NCBI GenBank assembly: GCA_002408345.1
Contig: DHRX01000141.1
Location: forward strand, 20,253 to 27,115
DNA length: 6,863 nucleotides
Reading direction: 5' to 3'
Source of the DNA: Firmicutes bacterium UBA5301
GTDB taxonomy: Bacteria; Bacillota; UBA5301
How positions within the stretch are numbered: position 1 is the first letter of the stretch; each line of letters opens with the position of its first letter. The position numbers were made by a program, and so were the translations under genes. The notes under the pieces are model-generated. The model ran no database searches and had not been told where the DNA came from. It saw only the letters and a list, made by a program, of their open reading frames with translations. Shown in pieces: positions 1-5,995 of the stretch.

Positions 1-444
1 ACGTTAACCAGGTTAATTGAGATGGGGGTAGAACCCTTCTTGGTTGCTTCCTCGGTCATTGTAGCTCAAGCGCAACGTTTGGTGCGTATGATCTGTCCTG
101 CTTGTCGTGAAGCCTACGTTATTGATAGGGAGGGGCTGTTGGAGATGGGTTTGCCCGATCCTGAACAGGTTTTACAGGGACAACCGACAGTTACTCTCTT
201 TCGAGGTAAGGGCTGTCCCCGTTGTAATAATACCGGCTATAAAGGACGCCGGGCGATTCAGGAGATTATGGCTCTCAACCCCAAGTTACGTACTTTGATC
301 GCTGAAAAAGCCAATGCCGATAGCCTAAAGGCTGCCGCAGTAGCTCAAGGGATGGTTACTTTAAAGGAAGACGGGATTACTAAGGCGTTACAAGGGGAGA
401 CCACCCTAGAGGAAGTTCTGCGGGTGGCTTTTACAGACTACTAA
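1..444 (+). CDS. pilB: Type IV pilus extension ATPase PilB, C-terminal part (5' end outside window)
   Basis: This is the C-terminal part (147 residues) of a GspE/PilB-family secretion ATPase, which powers pilin polymerisation at the cytoplasmic face of the inner membrane. The reading frame is open from base 1, so the gene starts upstream; the ATG at 22 is internal. What is visible is the segment GVEPFLVASS followed by AQRLVRMIC, a hallmark of the family after the His box. Next comes a tetracysteine zinc site made of CPAC (bases 94-105) and CPRC (214-225), separated by 36 residues, then GYKGRRAIQEIM and a terminal EEVLRV segment. PilT-type ATPases lack the tetracysteine site, so this is an extension (PilB/GspE) ATPase. 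The Walker A and B regions lie outside the window. A T2SS GspE could look the same here; the pilT and pilM neighbours decide for PilB. The stop codon is 15 bases before pilT. Confidence 0.96.
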   Translation, partial: TLTRLIEMGVEPFLVASSVIVAQAQRLVRMICPACREAYVIDREGLLEMGLPDPEQVLQGQPTVTLFRGKGCPRCNNTGYKGRRAIQEIMALNPKLRTLIAEKANADSLKAAAVAQGMVTLKEDGITKALQGETTLEEVLRVAFTDY

Positions 445-459
445 GAGGAGGGTGGGCCC

Positions 460-1512
460 ATGAACGTTGATAAAATCTTAGCACAGGCGGTAGAGTTAGA
501 GGCTTCTGATGTCCATATTGCTGTGGCGGTTCCACCGATAGTACGGGTGCATGGTTCCCTACAGGTGTTGGAAGGCTACTCTAAACTCACCCCTGATGAT
601 ACTAGTAGCTTGATTAATCAGCTACTTCAGGAACACCAAAAAGCTTTATTTGATGAACGGGGAGAATTAGATTTTTCCTATGGGATTCCCAGCCTCGGTC
701 GGTTTAGGGTGAACGCCTATAAACAGCGGGGGTCTAGCTGTGCTGCCTTACGGGTTATCCCTACAGAAATCCCCGATTACCAGAGCTTAAAACTACCTGA
801 AATTGTTCGGACTTTAGCCCACCGGAATCAGGGTTTAGTTTTGGTCACCGGGCCGACCGGTAGCGGTAAATCAACCACACTCGCTTCAATGATCGATATC
901 ATTAACCATGAACGGGAATGCCACATAATTACCTTAGAGGACCCTATTGAATACCTCCATCGCCACAACAAAAGCATTATTAACCAGCGGGAGATCGGCC
1001 TCGATAGCCGTTCTTTTGCAGCGGCGTTACGGGCGGCCTTACGCCAGGATCCAGATGTCATTTTAGTCGGTGAGATGCGGGATCTTGAGACTATTGAGAC
1101 GGCATTAACCGCAGCAGAAACCGGCCATCTAGTACTGGCTACCCTCCATACCAATAATGCGGTTAGTACTATCGACCGGATTATTGATGCTTTTCCGCCG
1201 CACCAGCAACCCCAGGTTAGATTACAGTTGGCCGCTGTACTACAAGGGGTAATAGCCCAGCAACTTTTGCCTCGAGCCGATGGACAAGGGCGAGTAGCGG
1301 CTGTAGAGATTTTGTTGGCTACCCCTGCTGTCCGCAATTTAATTAGGGAAGGCAAGACCTACCAACTATTAAGTTTGATTCAGACCGGCGGTCGGATTGG
1401 GATGCGATCCTTTGATACTGCCTACAAAGAACTGTTGACTCAGGGTTTGGTTACTAGGGAAACTATCGCTAGCCGTTTAAGTGATAACTTGACTATTCAG
1501 CCGATTGACTAA
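460..1512 (+). CDS. pilT: Type IV pilus retraction ATPase PilT
   Basis: A full-length PilT (350 residues, the usual size). It is a hexameric AAA+-like ATPase that depolymerises the pilus for twitching motility and DNA uptake, acting at the cytoplasmic base on PilC. The N-terminal PAS-like domain carries ASDVHI (residues 15-20) and PPIVRVHG. The C-terminal RecA-like domain has Walker A GPTGSGKST (131-139), an Asp box around HIITLEDPIEY (155-165), Walker B DVILVGEMRD (199-208) and a His box TGHLVLATLHTN (221-232). Near the C terminus VRNLIREGK (291-299) matches the AIRNLIRE motif known to be needed for retraction in PilT. There is no tetracysteine site, which separates it from PilB. The ATG start follows an aggagg site at 446-451. 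The gene lies 15 bases after pilB and 17 before pilC, so the three are very probably co-transcribed. Confidence 0.98.
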   Translation: MNVDKILAQAVELEASDVHIAVAVPPIVRVHGSLQVLEGYSKLTPDDTSSLINQLLQEHQKALFDERGELDFSYGIPSLGRFRVNAYKQRGSSCAALRVIPTEIPDYQSLKLPEIVRTLAHRNQGLVLVTGPTGSGKSTTLASMIDIINHERECHIITLEDPIEYLHRHNKSIINQREIGLDSRSFAAALRAALRQDPDVILVGEMRDLETIETALTAAETGHLVLATLHTNNAVSTIDRIIDAFPPHQQPQVRLQLAAVLQGVIAQQLLPRADGQGRVAAVEILLATPAVRNLIREGKTYQLLSLIQTGGRIGMRSFDTAYKELLTQGLVTRETIASRLSDNLTIQPID

Positions 1513-1529
1513 GATACAGGAGGGGTGGC

Positions 1530-2741
1530 ATGCCACGCTTTGCTTATACAGCACGGGATTCTAAGGGAAAAGTATACCGGGGCACAGTTGATGCTGCCTC
1601 ACCGACAGCGGTAGCTAGTCGCTTGCGGTCTGATGGCTATTTTGTCACCTCGGTACAGCCGGTTTCTCAGAGGTTAACAGTTAAAAGAGAATTGATTTCT
1701 AAAAAATTATCTAAACAAGACTTAGCCATTTTCTGCCGCCAATTAGCAACGTTGTTAAAAGCCGGTGTTCCGATTACTGATGCCCTAAGTGTTGTCCGAA
1801 ACCAAACTAGCCAACCGGCTTTGGCTGAAGCCCTTAAACAATTGGTTGTAGCGGTGCAGACCGGGGATAGTATTTCTGCCGCTATGGGTAAACAACCGAA
1901 GATCTTCCCCCAGCTGTTAGTGCGGATGGTTGAAGCCGGTGAAGCTAGCGGAACTATCGACGCAACTTTTGATAACCTATCCAAGCATTACCAGCGGGAC
2001 TACGAGTTGCAACAGAAGATTGTCAGTGCTCTGACCTACCCGGCGGTAGTTTTAGTAGTAGCGGTGATAGTAGTTATTCTTTTGTTTGGGGTGGTTTTAC
2101 CTAACTTTGTCGATATGTTCAGCGATTTAGGGGCAGAGCTACCGGTTTCCACTAAATTACTGATAGCAACCGGTAACTGGTGGGGGCGCTATTGGTTAGT
2201 CATACTCTTGGCCATTATCGCTGCGGCCATTGCTCTTACAGCTTATGTTAAGACCGATAAGGGTCGTAGATGGAAGGATCAGTGGTTACTGCGTCTACCG
2301 GTGATAGGTTCTCTGTTAACGAGCTTGGAGATTACTCGATTTAGCCGGAACCTCTCAGTTATGTTGGCAGCAGGTATTCCTATTGTGCAAGGGGTAGAGC
2401 TAATTACGAAATTAGCTGAAAATACATTGATCCAGGAAGCATTTGCGACAGCGGTAGAGGCGATCAAGCGGGGTGGGAGCCTATCAGCGGCACTAGCCAA
2501 AACCAAGCTTTTCCCAGAGATGGTTCCCCAGATGTTAGAGATCGGTGAGACTACCGGGGCCCTCGATCTGCTGCTTTTGAATATAGCTGAGTTCTATGAT
2601 GGTGAGGTGGACAACCAGATTAAGGCGCTGACTATGTTAATTGAGCCGGTAGTAGTAATCTTTTTAGGGGGCGTTGTAGCCTTAATAATTGCTTCAGTTT
2701 TATTACCAATGTTTGATATGATGGGGCAAATCGGTGGTTAA
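1530..2741 (+). CDS. pilC: Type IV pilus inner-membrane platform protein PilC
   Basis: A 403-residue GspF/PilC-family polytopic membrane protein, the platform on which PilB and PilT act to insert or remove pilin. It starts with the typical N-terminal sequence FAYTARDSKGK. Two homologous T2SSF domains follow: the first opens with LAIFCRQLATLLKAGVPI (about residues 66-82) and the second with ITRFSRNLSVMLAAGIPI (about 268-285), showing the internal duplication of the family. Hydrophobic segments are at about 168-190, 221-240 and 370-393, matching the expected three membrane spans. VRMVEAGEASG in domain 1 and PQMLEIGETTG in domain 2 are paired family motifs. The ATG is preceded by aggagggg at 1518-1525. 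The length is normal and nothing is missing. The stop codon is 24 bases before the chosen pilin start, and the last bases may hold a pilin promoter. Confidence 0.98.
   Translation: MPRFAYTARDSKGKVYRGTVDAASPTAVASRLRSDGYFVTSVQPVSQRLTVKRELISKKLSKQDLAIFCRQLATLLKAGVPITDALSVVRNQTSQPALAEALKQLVVAVQTGDSISAAMGKQPKIFPQLLVRMVEAGEASGTIDATFDNLSKHYQRDYELQQKIVSALTYPAVVLVVAVIVVILLFGVVLPNFVDMFSDLGAELPVSTKLLIATGNWWGRYWLVILLAIIAAAIALTAYVKTDKGRRWKDQWLLRLPVIGSLLTSLEITRFSRNLSVMLAAGIPIVQGVELITKLAENTLIQEAFATAVEAIKRGGSLSAALAKTKLFPEMVPQMLEIGETTGALDLLLLNIAEFYDGEVDNQIKALTMLIEPVVVIFLGGVVALIIASVLLPMFDMMGQIGG
2689..2729 (+). promoter_or_regulatory. Possible extended -10 promoter for the pilin gene, inside the end of pilC
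   Basis: TATGAT at 2717-2722 matches the sigma-70/SigA -10 consensus at five of six positions. It is preceded by TG at 2714-2715, giving an extended -10 arrangement. The region 17-18 bases upstream (TTCAGT, 2693-2698) is a weak -35 with about three matches. Transcription would start near 2729, leaving a leader of about 37 bases before the pilin ATG. A separate pilin promoter would fit the need for much more pilin than motor protein. However, these bases also encode the conserved MFDMMG end of PilC, so the match may be a by-product of coding. Confidence 0.25.
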
Positions 2742-2750
2742 AAGCATTGA

Positions 2751-2760
2751 AGGGAGGTGA
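2751..2760 (+). promoter_or_regulatory. Strong ribosome binding site of the pilin gene
   Basis: agggaggtga differs from the ideal anti-16S complement aaggaggtga at one base and is the best Shine-Dalgarno match in the window. It decides the start: the in-frame GTG at 2757 lies inside the site and cannot be the initiation codon. The ATG at 2766 has 8 bases between the ggagg core and the start. A GTG at 2763 is possible but closer than usual. Confidence 0.85.
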
Positions 2761-2765
2761 CAGTG

Positions 2766-3107
2766 ATGTTACGGTTATATCGTAAGGAAGAAGGCTTTAC
2801 CTTAATTGAGCTACTGATTGTGGTAGCTATCATCGGTATTTTAGCTGGTATTGCGGTACCTCGGGTTACCGGCAATTTGAAAACAGCTAAAGAGAACGCT
2901 TGTAAAGCTAATATTAGCGCTATTGAGTCGGTAGTACAGCTCTACTCTTATGAAGAAGGCAACCTCACAGCAGGGGATCTAAAGAACGATGAATCCAACA
3001 AAAGTCCCTTGGTTTCAAAGGGCTATTTAAAAGAAATACCGACATGTCCGTTAGGCGGCACGTACAGTGTGGATACCAACGGGATAGTTACTTGTAGCCA
3101 CAGTTAG
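2766..3107 (+). CDS. pilA: Type IV prepilin (major pilin candidate), class III signal peptide
   Basis: A small prepilin of 113 residues. The leader MLRLYRKEEG (10 residues, with R3, R6 and K7) ends in the Gly that precedes a prepilin-peptidase site, followed by FTLIELLIVVAIIGILAG. Mature residue 1 is Phe (N-methylated in this family), Glu5 is present, and Gly14 and Pro22 of the alpha-1 helix are conserved. The mature protein is about 103 residues (roughly 11 kDa), short compared with proteobacterial PilA. It has three cysteines: Cys46 early in the helix-distal part, and Cys94 and Cys110, which frame a 15-residue loop. The CP...GG.Y...C layout at the C terminus resembles Gram-positive type pilins and ComGC and probably forms a disulfide. 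Two tandem TAG stops end the gene. Being the only pilin beside the platform gene and having the strongest ribosome site, it is probably the major subunit; a minor pilin or ComGC role cannot be excluded. Confidence 0.93.
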   Translation: MLRLYRKEEGFTLIELLIVVAIIGILAGIAVPRVTGNLKTAKENACKANISAIESVVQLYSYEEGNLTAGDLKNDESNKSPLVSKGYLKEIPTCPLGGTYSVDTNGIVTCSHS

Positions 3108-3117
3108 TAGTTTTATT

Positions 3118-3150
3118 ACCGGAGCAGTTGTAATCCACCGCTGCTCCGGT
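3118..3150 (+). other. Perfect 10-bp hairpin between pilin and pilM, without U tract
   Basis: accggagcag at 3118-3127 is the exact reverse complement of ctgctccggt at 3141-3150, separated by 13 bases; a T-G wobble could add one more pair. The stem begins 10 bases after the pilin stop. No T run follows on either strand (the + strand continues cgaaccctct), so it does not have the form of an intrinsic terminator. Its position after a probably abundant mRNA suggests a 3' stabilising or processing element, or a leaky attenuator, that uncouples pilin from pilM-pilQ expression. The structure is read from the sequence; the role is inferred. Confidence 0.65.
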
Positions 3151-3178
3151 CGAACCCTCTTAATTGCCAGTACTGTGC

Positions 3179-3185
3179 GAAGGAG
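3179..3185 (+). promoter_or_regulatory. Ribosome binding site that sets the pilM start
   Basis: gaaggag at 3179-3185 stands 8 bases before the GTG at 3194. A longer in-frame reading from a TTG at 3164 would place this site inside the coding sequence and has no ribosome site of its own, so GTG 3194 is preferred. I see no convincing -35/-10 pair in 3108-3193. Confidence 0.8.
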
Positions 3186-3193
3186 AATACCTT

Positions 3194-4348
3194 GTGTTCA
3201 CTACCAAGCGCAAATACATCGGCCTTGATTATGGCTCCCACAGCCTACGGGCCATCGAGTTAGAAGAGGCTAACGGTATGCTTAACCTGAGTCGCTGGGC
3301 TTCGGCTCCGGTGCCGCCAGGGGCGATTAATGCCGTTGGTGAAGTAACCGATATCGGTCTATTAGCTACAACCCTAAAAGATTTTTTCCGTAGCGCCAAG
3401 TTACCGATGAAACAAGTGGTAACGATGGTACCGTCCTCAGGGTTAGTCATCCGGAACATCCTTTTGCCCCAGATGGAGCCGGAAGAGCTGAGGGAAGCGG
3501 CTAAATGGGAGGCGGCTCAATACCTACCCTATCCTATTGAAGAAGCTACCTATGATCTAGTTTCGCTACAGCCGTTACCTTTTTACAGCCAACTGCCTGA
3601 TTCTGAGGTCTTGTTAATAGCGGCCCATACGCCGAAAATAATGGCCTTAGTTGAAGCGTGTCAGCGAGCCGGTTTAGATTTAGTTGGGATCGATGCGGCG
3701 CCATTGGCTATGGCTCGGGCTATCGGCGTAGGAGAAAAGGCCCGGCAGGAGCGGTACCCACCTCGGCAGCAGAGCAGTGATCCCTTAGGGGAAACAGCGG
3801 CTGGGTTTGAAGTTGATTTAACTACTTTTTCAGAAGCGATTATTAACCTTGGTTACAGTACTACCGATGTCTCTATCTTTCAAAATGGAGGTCTTCGGGT
3901 TAACCGTAGCTTTACTATTGGCTTAGCTAATTTTGATCAAAAGATAATGGAGCGGTTAGGCGTTAGTTGGGCTGAAGCTACCCATATCCGGGCGGTTGAA
4001 GCTCGTGTGGACGTGGCTGGAATTATCCCTATCGGTGAGGAACGGGAAATTCAAATAACAGCTGCGGTGCAGGGGGTAGCAGAGGAACTTCTTGAAGAAA
4101 TTCAACGGTCTTTAGATTACTACCGAGCGCAAAATGGTTGGATACCCATCGATCGAGTAGTTGTTATCGGTGATGGGGTTAAGCTTCACGGTTTAATAGA
4201 GTATCTCAGTAATAATCTAGGGGTTGCTTTGGAGGTAGGGAACCCGTTAGTAAATTTAGCCCCTACAGATACTTTTTCTCCAGATATTGAATTATACTCA
4301 ACAGCGATTGGACTGGCTCTTTGGGGGTGTCCCAATGATTCGCGTTAA
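3194..4348 (+). CDS. pilM: Type IV pilus assembly protein PilM (actin-like ATP-binding protein)
   Basis: A 384-residue PilM, the cytoplasmic actin/FtsA-like protein that binds the PilN N-terminal tail and links the motor to the inner-membrane alignment complex. The start is a GTG. The phosphate-1 motif is YIGLDYGSHSLRAIEL (residues 8-23). KWEAAQYLPYPIEEATYD (104-121) is a strongly conserved PilM segment. The phosphate-2 motif is INLGYSTTDVSIFQ (217-230). The region VVVIGDGVKLHGLIEYL (322-338) is the adenosine motif, where the family usually has GGG rather than the GDG seen here. VGNPL (348-352) and the final STAIGLALWG are typical of the family. Residues about 181-211 are a polar, Pro/Gln/Arg-containing insert between subdomains that looks disordered. 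The end overlaps pilN by 14 bases. PilM is diagnostic for T4P as opposed to T2SS, where GspL takes this place. Confidence 0.97.
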   Translation: MFTTKRKYIGLDYGSHSLRAIELEEANGMLNLSRWASAPVPPGAINAVGEVTDIGLLATTLKDFFRSAKLPMKQVVTMVPSSGLVIRNILLPQMEPEELREAAKWEAAQYLPYPIEEATYDLVSLQPLPFYSQLPDSEVLLIAAHTPKIMALVEACQRAGLDLVGIDAAPLAMARAIGVGEKARQERYPPRQQSSDPLGETAAGFEVDLTTFSEAIINLGYSTTDVSIFQNGGLRVNRSFTIGLANFDQKIMERLGVSWAEATHIRAVEARVDVAGIIPIGEEREIQITAAVQGVAEELLEEIQRSLDYYRAQNGWIPIDRVVVIGDGVKLHGLIEYLSNNLGVALEVGNPLVNLAPTDTFSPDIELYSTAIGLALWGCPNDSR

Positions 4349-4868
4349 TTTATTACCCCGGCCATACCAGAAGGCCAGGGAATTAGAGCGTTTCTGCCGC
4401 ATTGCGATTGTGGCGGTAGGGGTATTGGCCTTTATAATGACTTGTAATTTTTTTAGTTTAAAGATGCAAACCAAGTTATATCAAGAAGAGACTGCGAATC
4501 TAAGGTCATTAGCCCAGCAATATAGCCAAGTCAATAAAAGATACAACGAGTTAGTCGTGGCCGAGCAGGCTCTGCAAAGACGTTTAGATTTAGCGTTACC
4601 CTTGTTAGAGCAATCGGCTTCACTGCAACCGGCTTTAGCCTTGTTTACCAGCGAGTTACCCCAGAATGTTTGGTTACGTAGTCTCAGTTTAAACTTAGAT
4701 GACCAGTTTTACTTAGAAGGGAACGCAGTAGCCTATACAGATATTGCGGCTTTAATTAAATGGCTAGAAGAGGATAATGGTCTGGTTGTCCGATTAGATA
4801 AAACAGATTATTTAGATCGAGAGGTTGCCTTTACAATTTCGGCAAGTACCGAGGGGGGAGTTCGATGA
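4335..4868 (+). CDS. pilN: Type IV pilus alignment protein PilN
   Basis: A 177-residue bitopic inner-membrane protein that pairs with PilO and whose cytoplasmic tail docks in PilM. The ATG at 4335 gives MIRVNLLPRPY, the canonical PilN N terminus with the (I/V)NLLP PilM-binding motif at residues 4-8, so this start is preferred over an in-frame TTG at 4287. A membrane span covers about residues 21-40. A charged helical, probably coiled-coil segment covers about 46-95. The C-terminal periplasmic ferredoxin-like domain includes LPQNVWLRSLSLN (108-120) and LEGNA, typical of PilN. The start lies 14 bases inside pilM and its ribosome site is only a G run (4323-4327), so translation is probably coupled to pilM. 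Confidence 0.95.
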   Translation: MIRVNLLPRPYQKARELERFCRIAIVAVGVLAFIMTCNFFSLKMQTKLYQEETANLRSLAQQYSQVNKRYNELVVAEQALQRRLDLALPLLEQSASLQPALALFTSELPQNVWLRSLSLNLDDQFYLEGNAVAYTDIAALIKWLEEDNGLVVRLDKTDYLDREVAFTISASTEGGVR

Positions 4869-5419
4869 GTCTTTCGCGCCAAGAAACCCAAACTTGGTAT
4901 CGAGTATTAGTTCTGGTCTTACTCCTTGGTGTCGTCGCTTATTTCCTCTGGTTCTACTTACCGAACAAGACAACATTGCTCCAGGCTAAACAGGCTTATA
5001 ATGAAGTTGGGCAAGAGATTATTGTTGGTCGACGACGTCTGCATGAGCTGCAAAATTATGCCCAAGCGGTAGTCGAGCTGAAGGCTCAGGTAGATCAGGT
5101 AGAAACCCGGTTATTAGGTGGAAACAGGATCCTCCTTCTTCTACAAGCGATCCGGGACCAAGCACAGAAGGCTGGGGTGACTATTACCGAGATAACCCCA
5201 CTACCGGTGCGAAGTACCGGTGAAATCTGGGAACAGCCGGTAACGGTCTCCGTCAAAAGCGGTATTAGGGGGCAACGGCGTTTCTTAGAGCTTATTGAAG
5301 GGCTCCCTTATCCGACGGCAATTCAGCAGGCCATCTTGAAGGCAGCGGATTCTCGTGGAGCAGAAATAATTGGTGAGTTTACTATAGTGATGTATTTCTT
5401 AGAAAGGGGTGAGGTTTGA
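4865..5419 (+). CDS. pilO: Type IV pilus alignment protein PilO
   Basis: A 184-residue bitopic inner-membrane protein, the heterodimer partner of PilN in the periplasmic alignment subcomplex. A short cytoplasmic N terminus is followed by one membrane span (about residues 12-31). Next come a heptad-like helical region (about 36-84) and a C-terminal ferredoxin-like domain with GVTITEITPLP (104-114), VTVSVKSG (126-133) and RFLELIEGLPYPTAI (139-153), all typical of PilO. The ATG overlaps the pilN stop in an ATGA arrangement, with a G-rich ribosome site (gaggggggag, 4851-4860) just upstream. Sequence identity in this family is low, so the call rests on topology, size, domain pattern and position directly after pilN. 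Confidence 0.93.
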   Translation: MSLSRQETQTWYRVLVLVLLLGVVAYFLWFYLPNKTTLLQAKQAYNEVGQEIIVGRRRLHELQNYAQAVVELKAQVDQVETRLLGGNRILLLLQAIRDQAQKAGVTITEITPLPVRSTGEIWEQPVTVSVKSGIRGQRRFLELIEGLPYPTAIQQAILKAADSRGAEIIGEFTIVMYFLERGEV

Positions 5420-5994
5420 TGGCTTGGTTTACCCATGACCCCATCAAACAACACCTGGTTAAACAGTTGCTAACACCACTACTAGTGGTAATTATCGCCT
5501 TTTCGGCCTGGGTGCTAGCGGCTAGATCTATTTTTGAACTGATTTACCAGGTGGAAAGCATTATTACCCCTGAAGATAGTAACTTTTTAGCCCAGGTTAA
5601 CGCTGAAATTGACCGTTCTTTAGCGATAGCCGGGGCTGACATGACCACTCTAATTAAAGATACAACTTCTTTTGGGACGGAAGTGACTGTTCAGGTTGCT
5701 GCTATAACAAACCCGTTTGCACCACCTCAAGCTACACCAGTAAAGCCACAACGCCGGCCGTCACCGCCGCAACCACGACCCGAGCCTAAACCGAAACTCG
5801 ATGCTAGTCTCAAAGGCTTGGCCCGGTTGGGAGATGATAAATACTTGGCGATATTAGCTGATAGTCAGGGACGTAGCCAAGCGGTTCGTGTTGGTGATGA
5901 ATTTAAAGGTTGGTTAGTGCAAGGGATTACAGCCGAGACAGTCTTTTTAGTCAAAGGTGATCAAAAGCTGACACTGGTATGGGAGGGAAAGTAA
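5419..5994 (+). CDS. PilP/GspC-like bitopic periplasmic protein (secretin-docking subunit)
   Basis: A 191-residue protein in the place of pilP. It has a short positively charged N terminus, one membrane span (about residues 17-36) and a helical periplasmic part (about 37-95). An NPF motif (98-100) opens a linker very rich in Pro, Arg and Lys (to about 127). A small C-terminal beta domain (about 130-190) carries LKGLARLGDDKYLAIL, then VRVGDEFKGWLVQGI and VFLVKGDQKLTLVW. This pattern fits the HR domain of GspC and the related beta domain of PilP, which bind the secretin N0 domain. It has no cysteine, so it cannot be a lipoprotein like proteobacterial PilP; the topology is that of GspC. The ATG at 5419 overlaps the pilO stop by one base, after aaggggtga (5404-5412). 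Family assignment comes from layout, motifs and context. Confidence 0.8.
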   Translation: MAWFTHDPIKQHLVKQLLTPLLVVIIAFSAWVLAARSIFELIYQVESIITPEDSNFLAQVNAEIDRSLAIAGADMTTLIKDTTSFGTEVTVQVAAITNPFAPPQATPVKPQRRPSPPQPRPEPKPKLDASLKGLARLGDDKYLAILADSQGRSQAVRVGDEFKGWLVQGITAETVFLVKGDQKLTLVWEGK

Positions 5995-5995
5995 A

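Noticed and set aside
828..1355. Antisense open frame of 175 codons within pilT
   Set aside because: It lies fully inside the well-supported pilT gene, its product has low-complexity Ser/Ala/Arg/Trp character and no recognisable motif, and it has no credible start context.
1667..1984. Antisense open frames within pilC (also 2279-2506) and pilM (3229-3459)
   Set aside because: All are contained in conserved + strand genes and show no domain or ribosome site.
3118..3150. Hairpin as a classical rho-independent terminator
   Set aside because: No T run follows the stem on the + strand, and the - strand side has no T run either; pilM downstream has no clear promoter of its own.
3108..3193. Promoter for pilM in the pilin-pilM gap
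   Set aside because: TTGCCA at 3164 has only TACCTT-like bases at the right distance, and these lie after the ribosome site next to the start codon, so they cannot serve as a -10 for pilM.
3164..3193. Longer PilM from a TTG start
   Set aside because: The ribosome site at 3179-3185 would fall inside the coding sequence, and the added residues do not resemble PilM N termini.
4287..4334. Longer PilN from a TTG start
   Set aside because: It would add 16 residues ahead of the canonical MIRVNLLP start and overlap pilM by 62 bases without a ribosome site.
5416..5418. TTG start one codon before the ATG of the PilP/GspC-like gene
   Set aside because: The adjacent ATG at 5419 is the better start codon with good spacing to its ribosome site.
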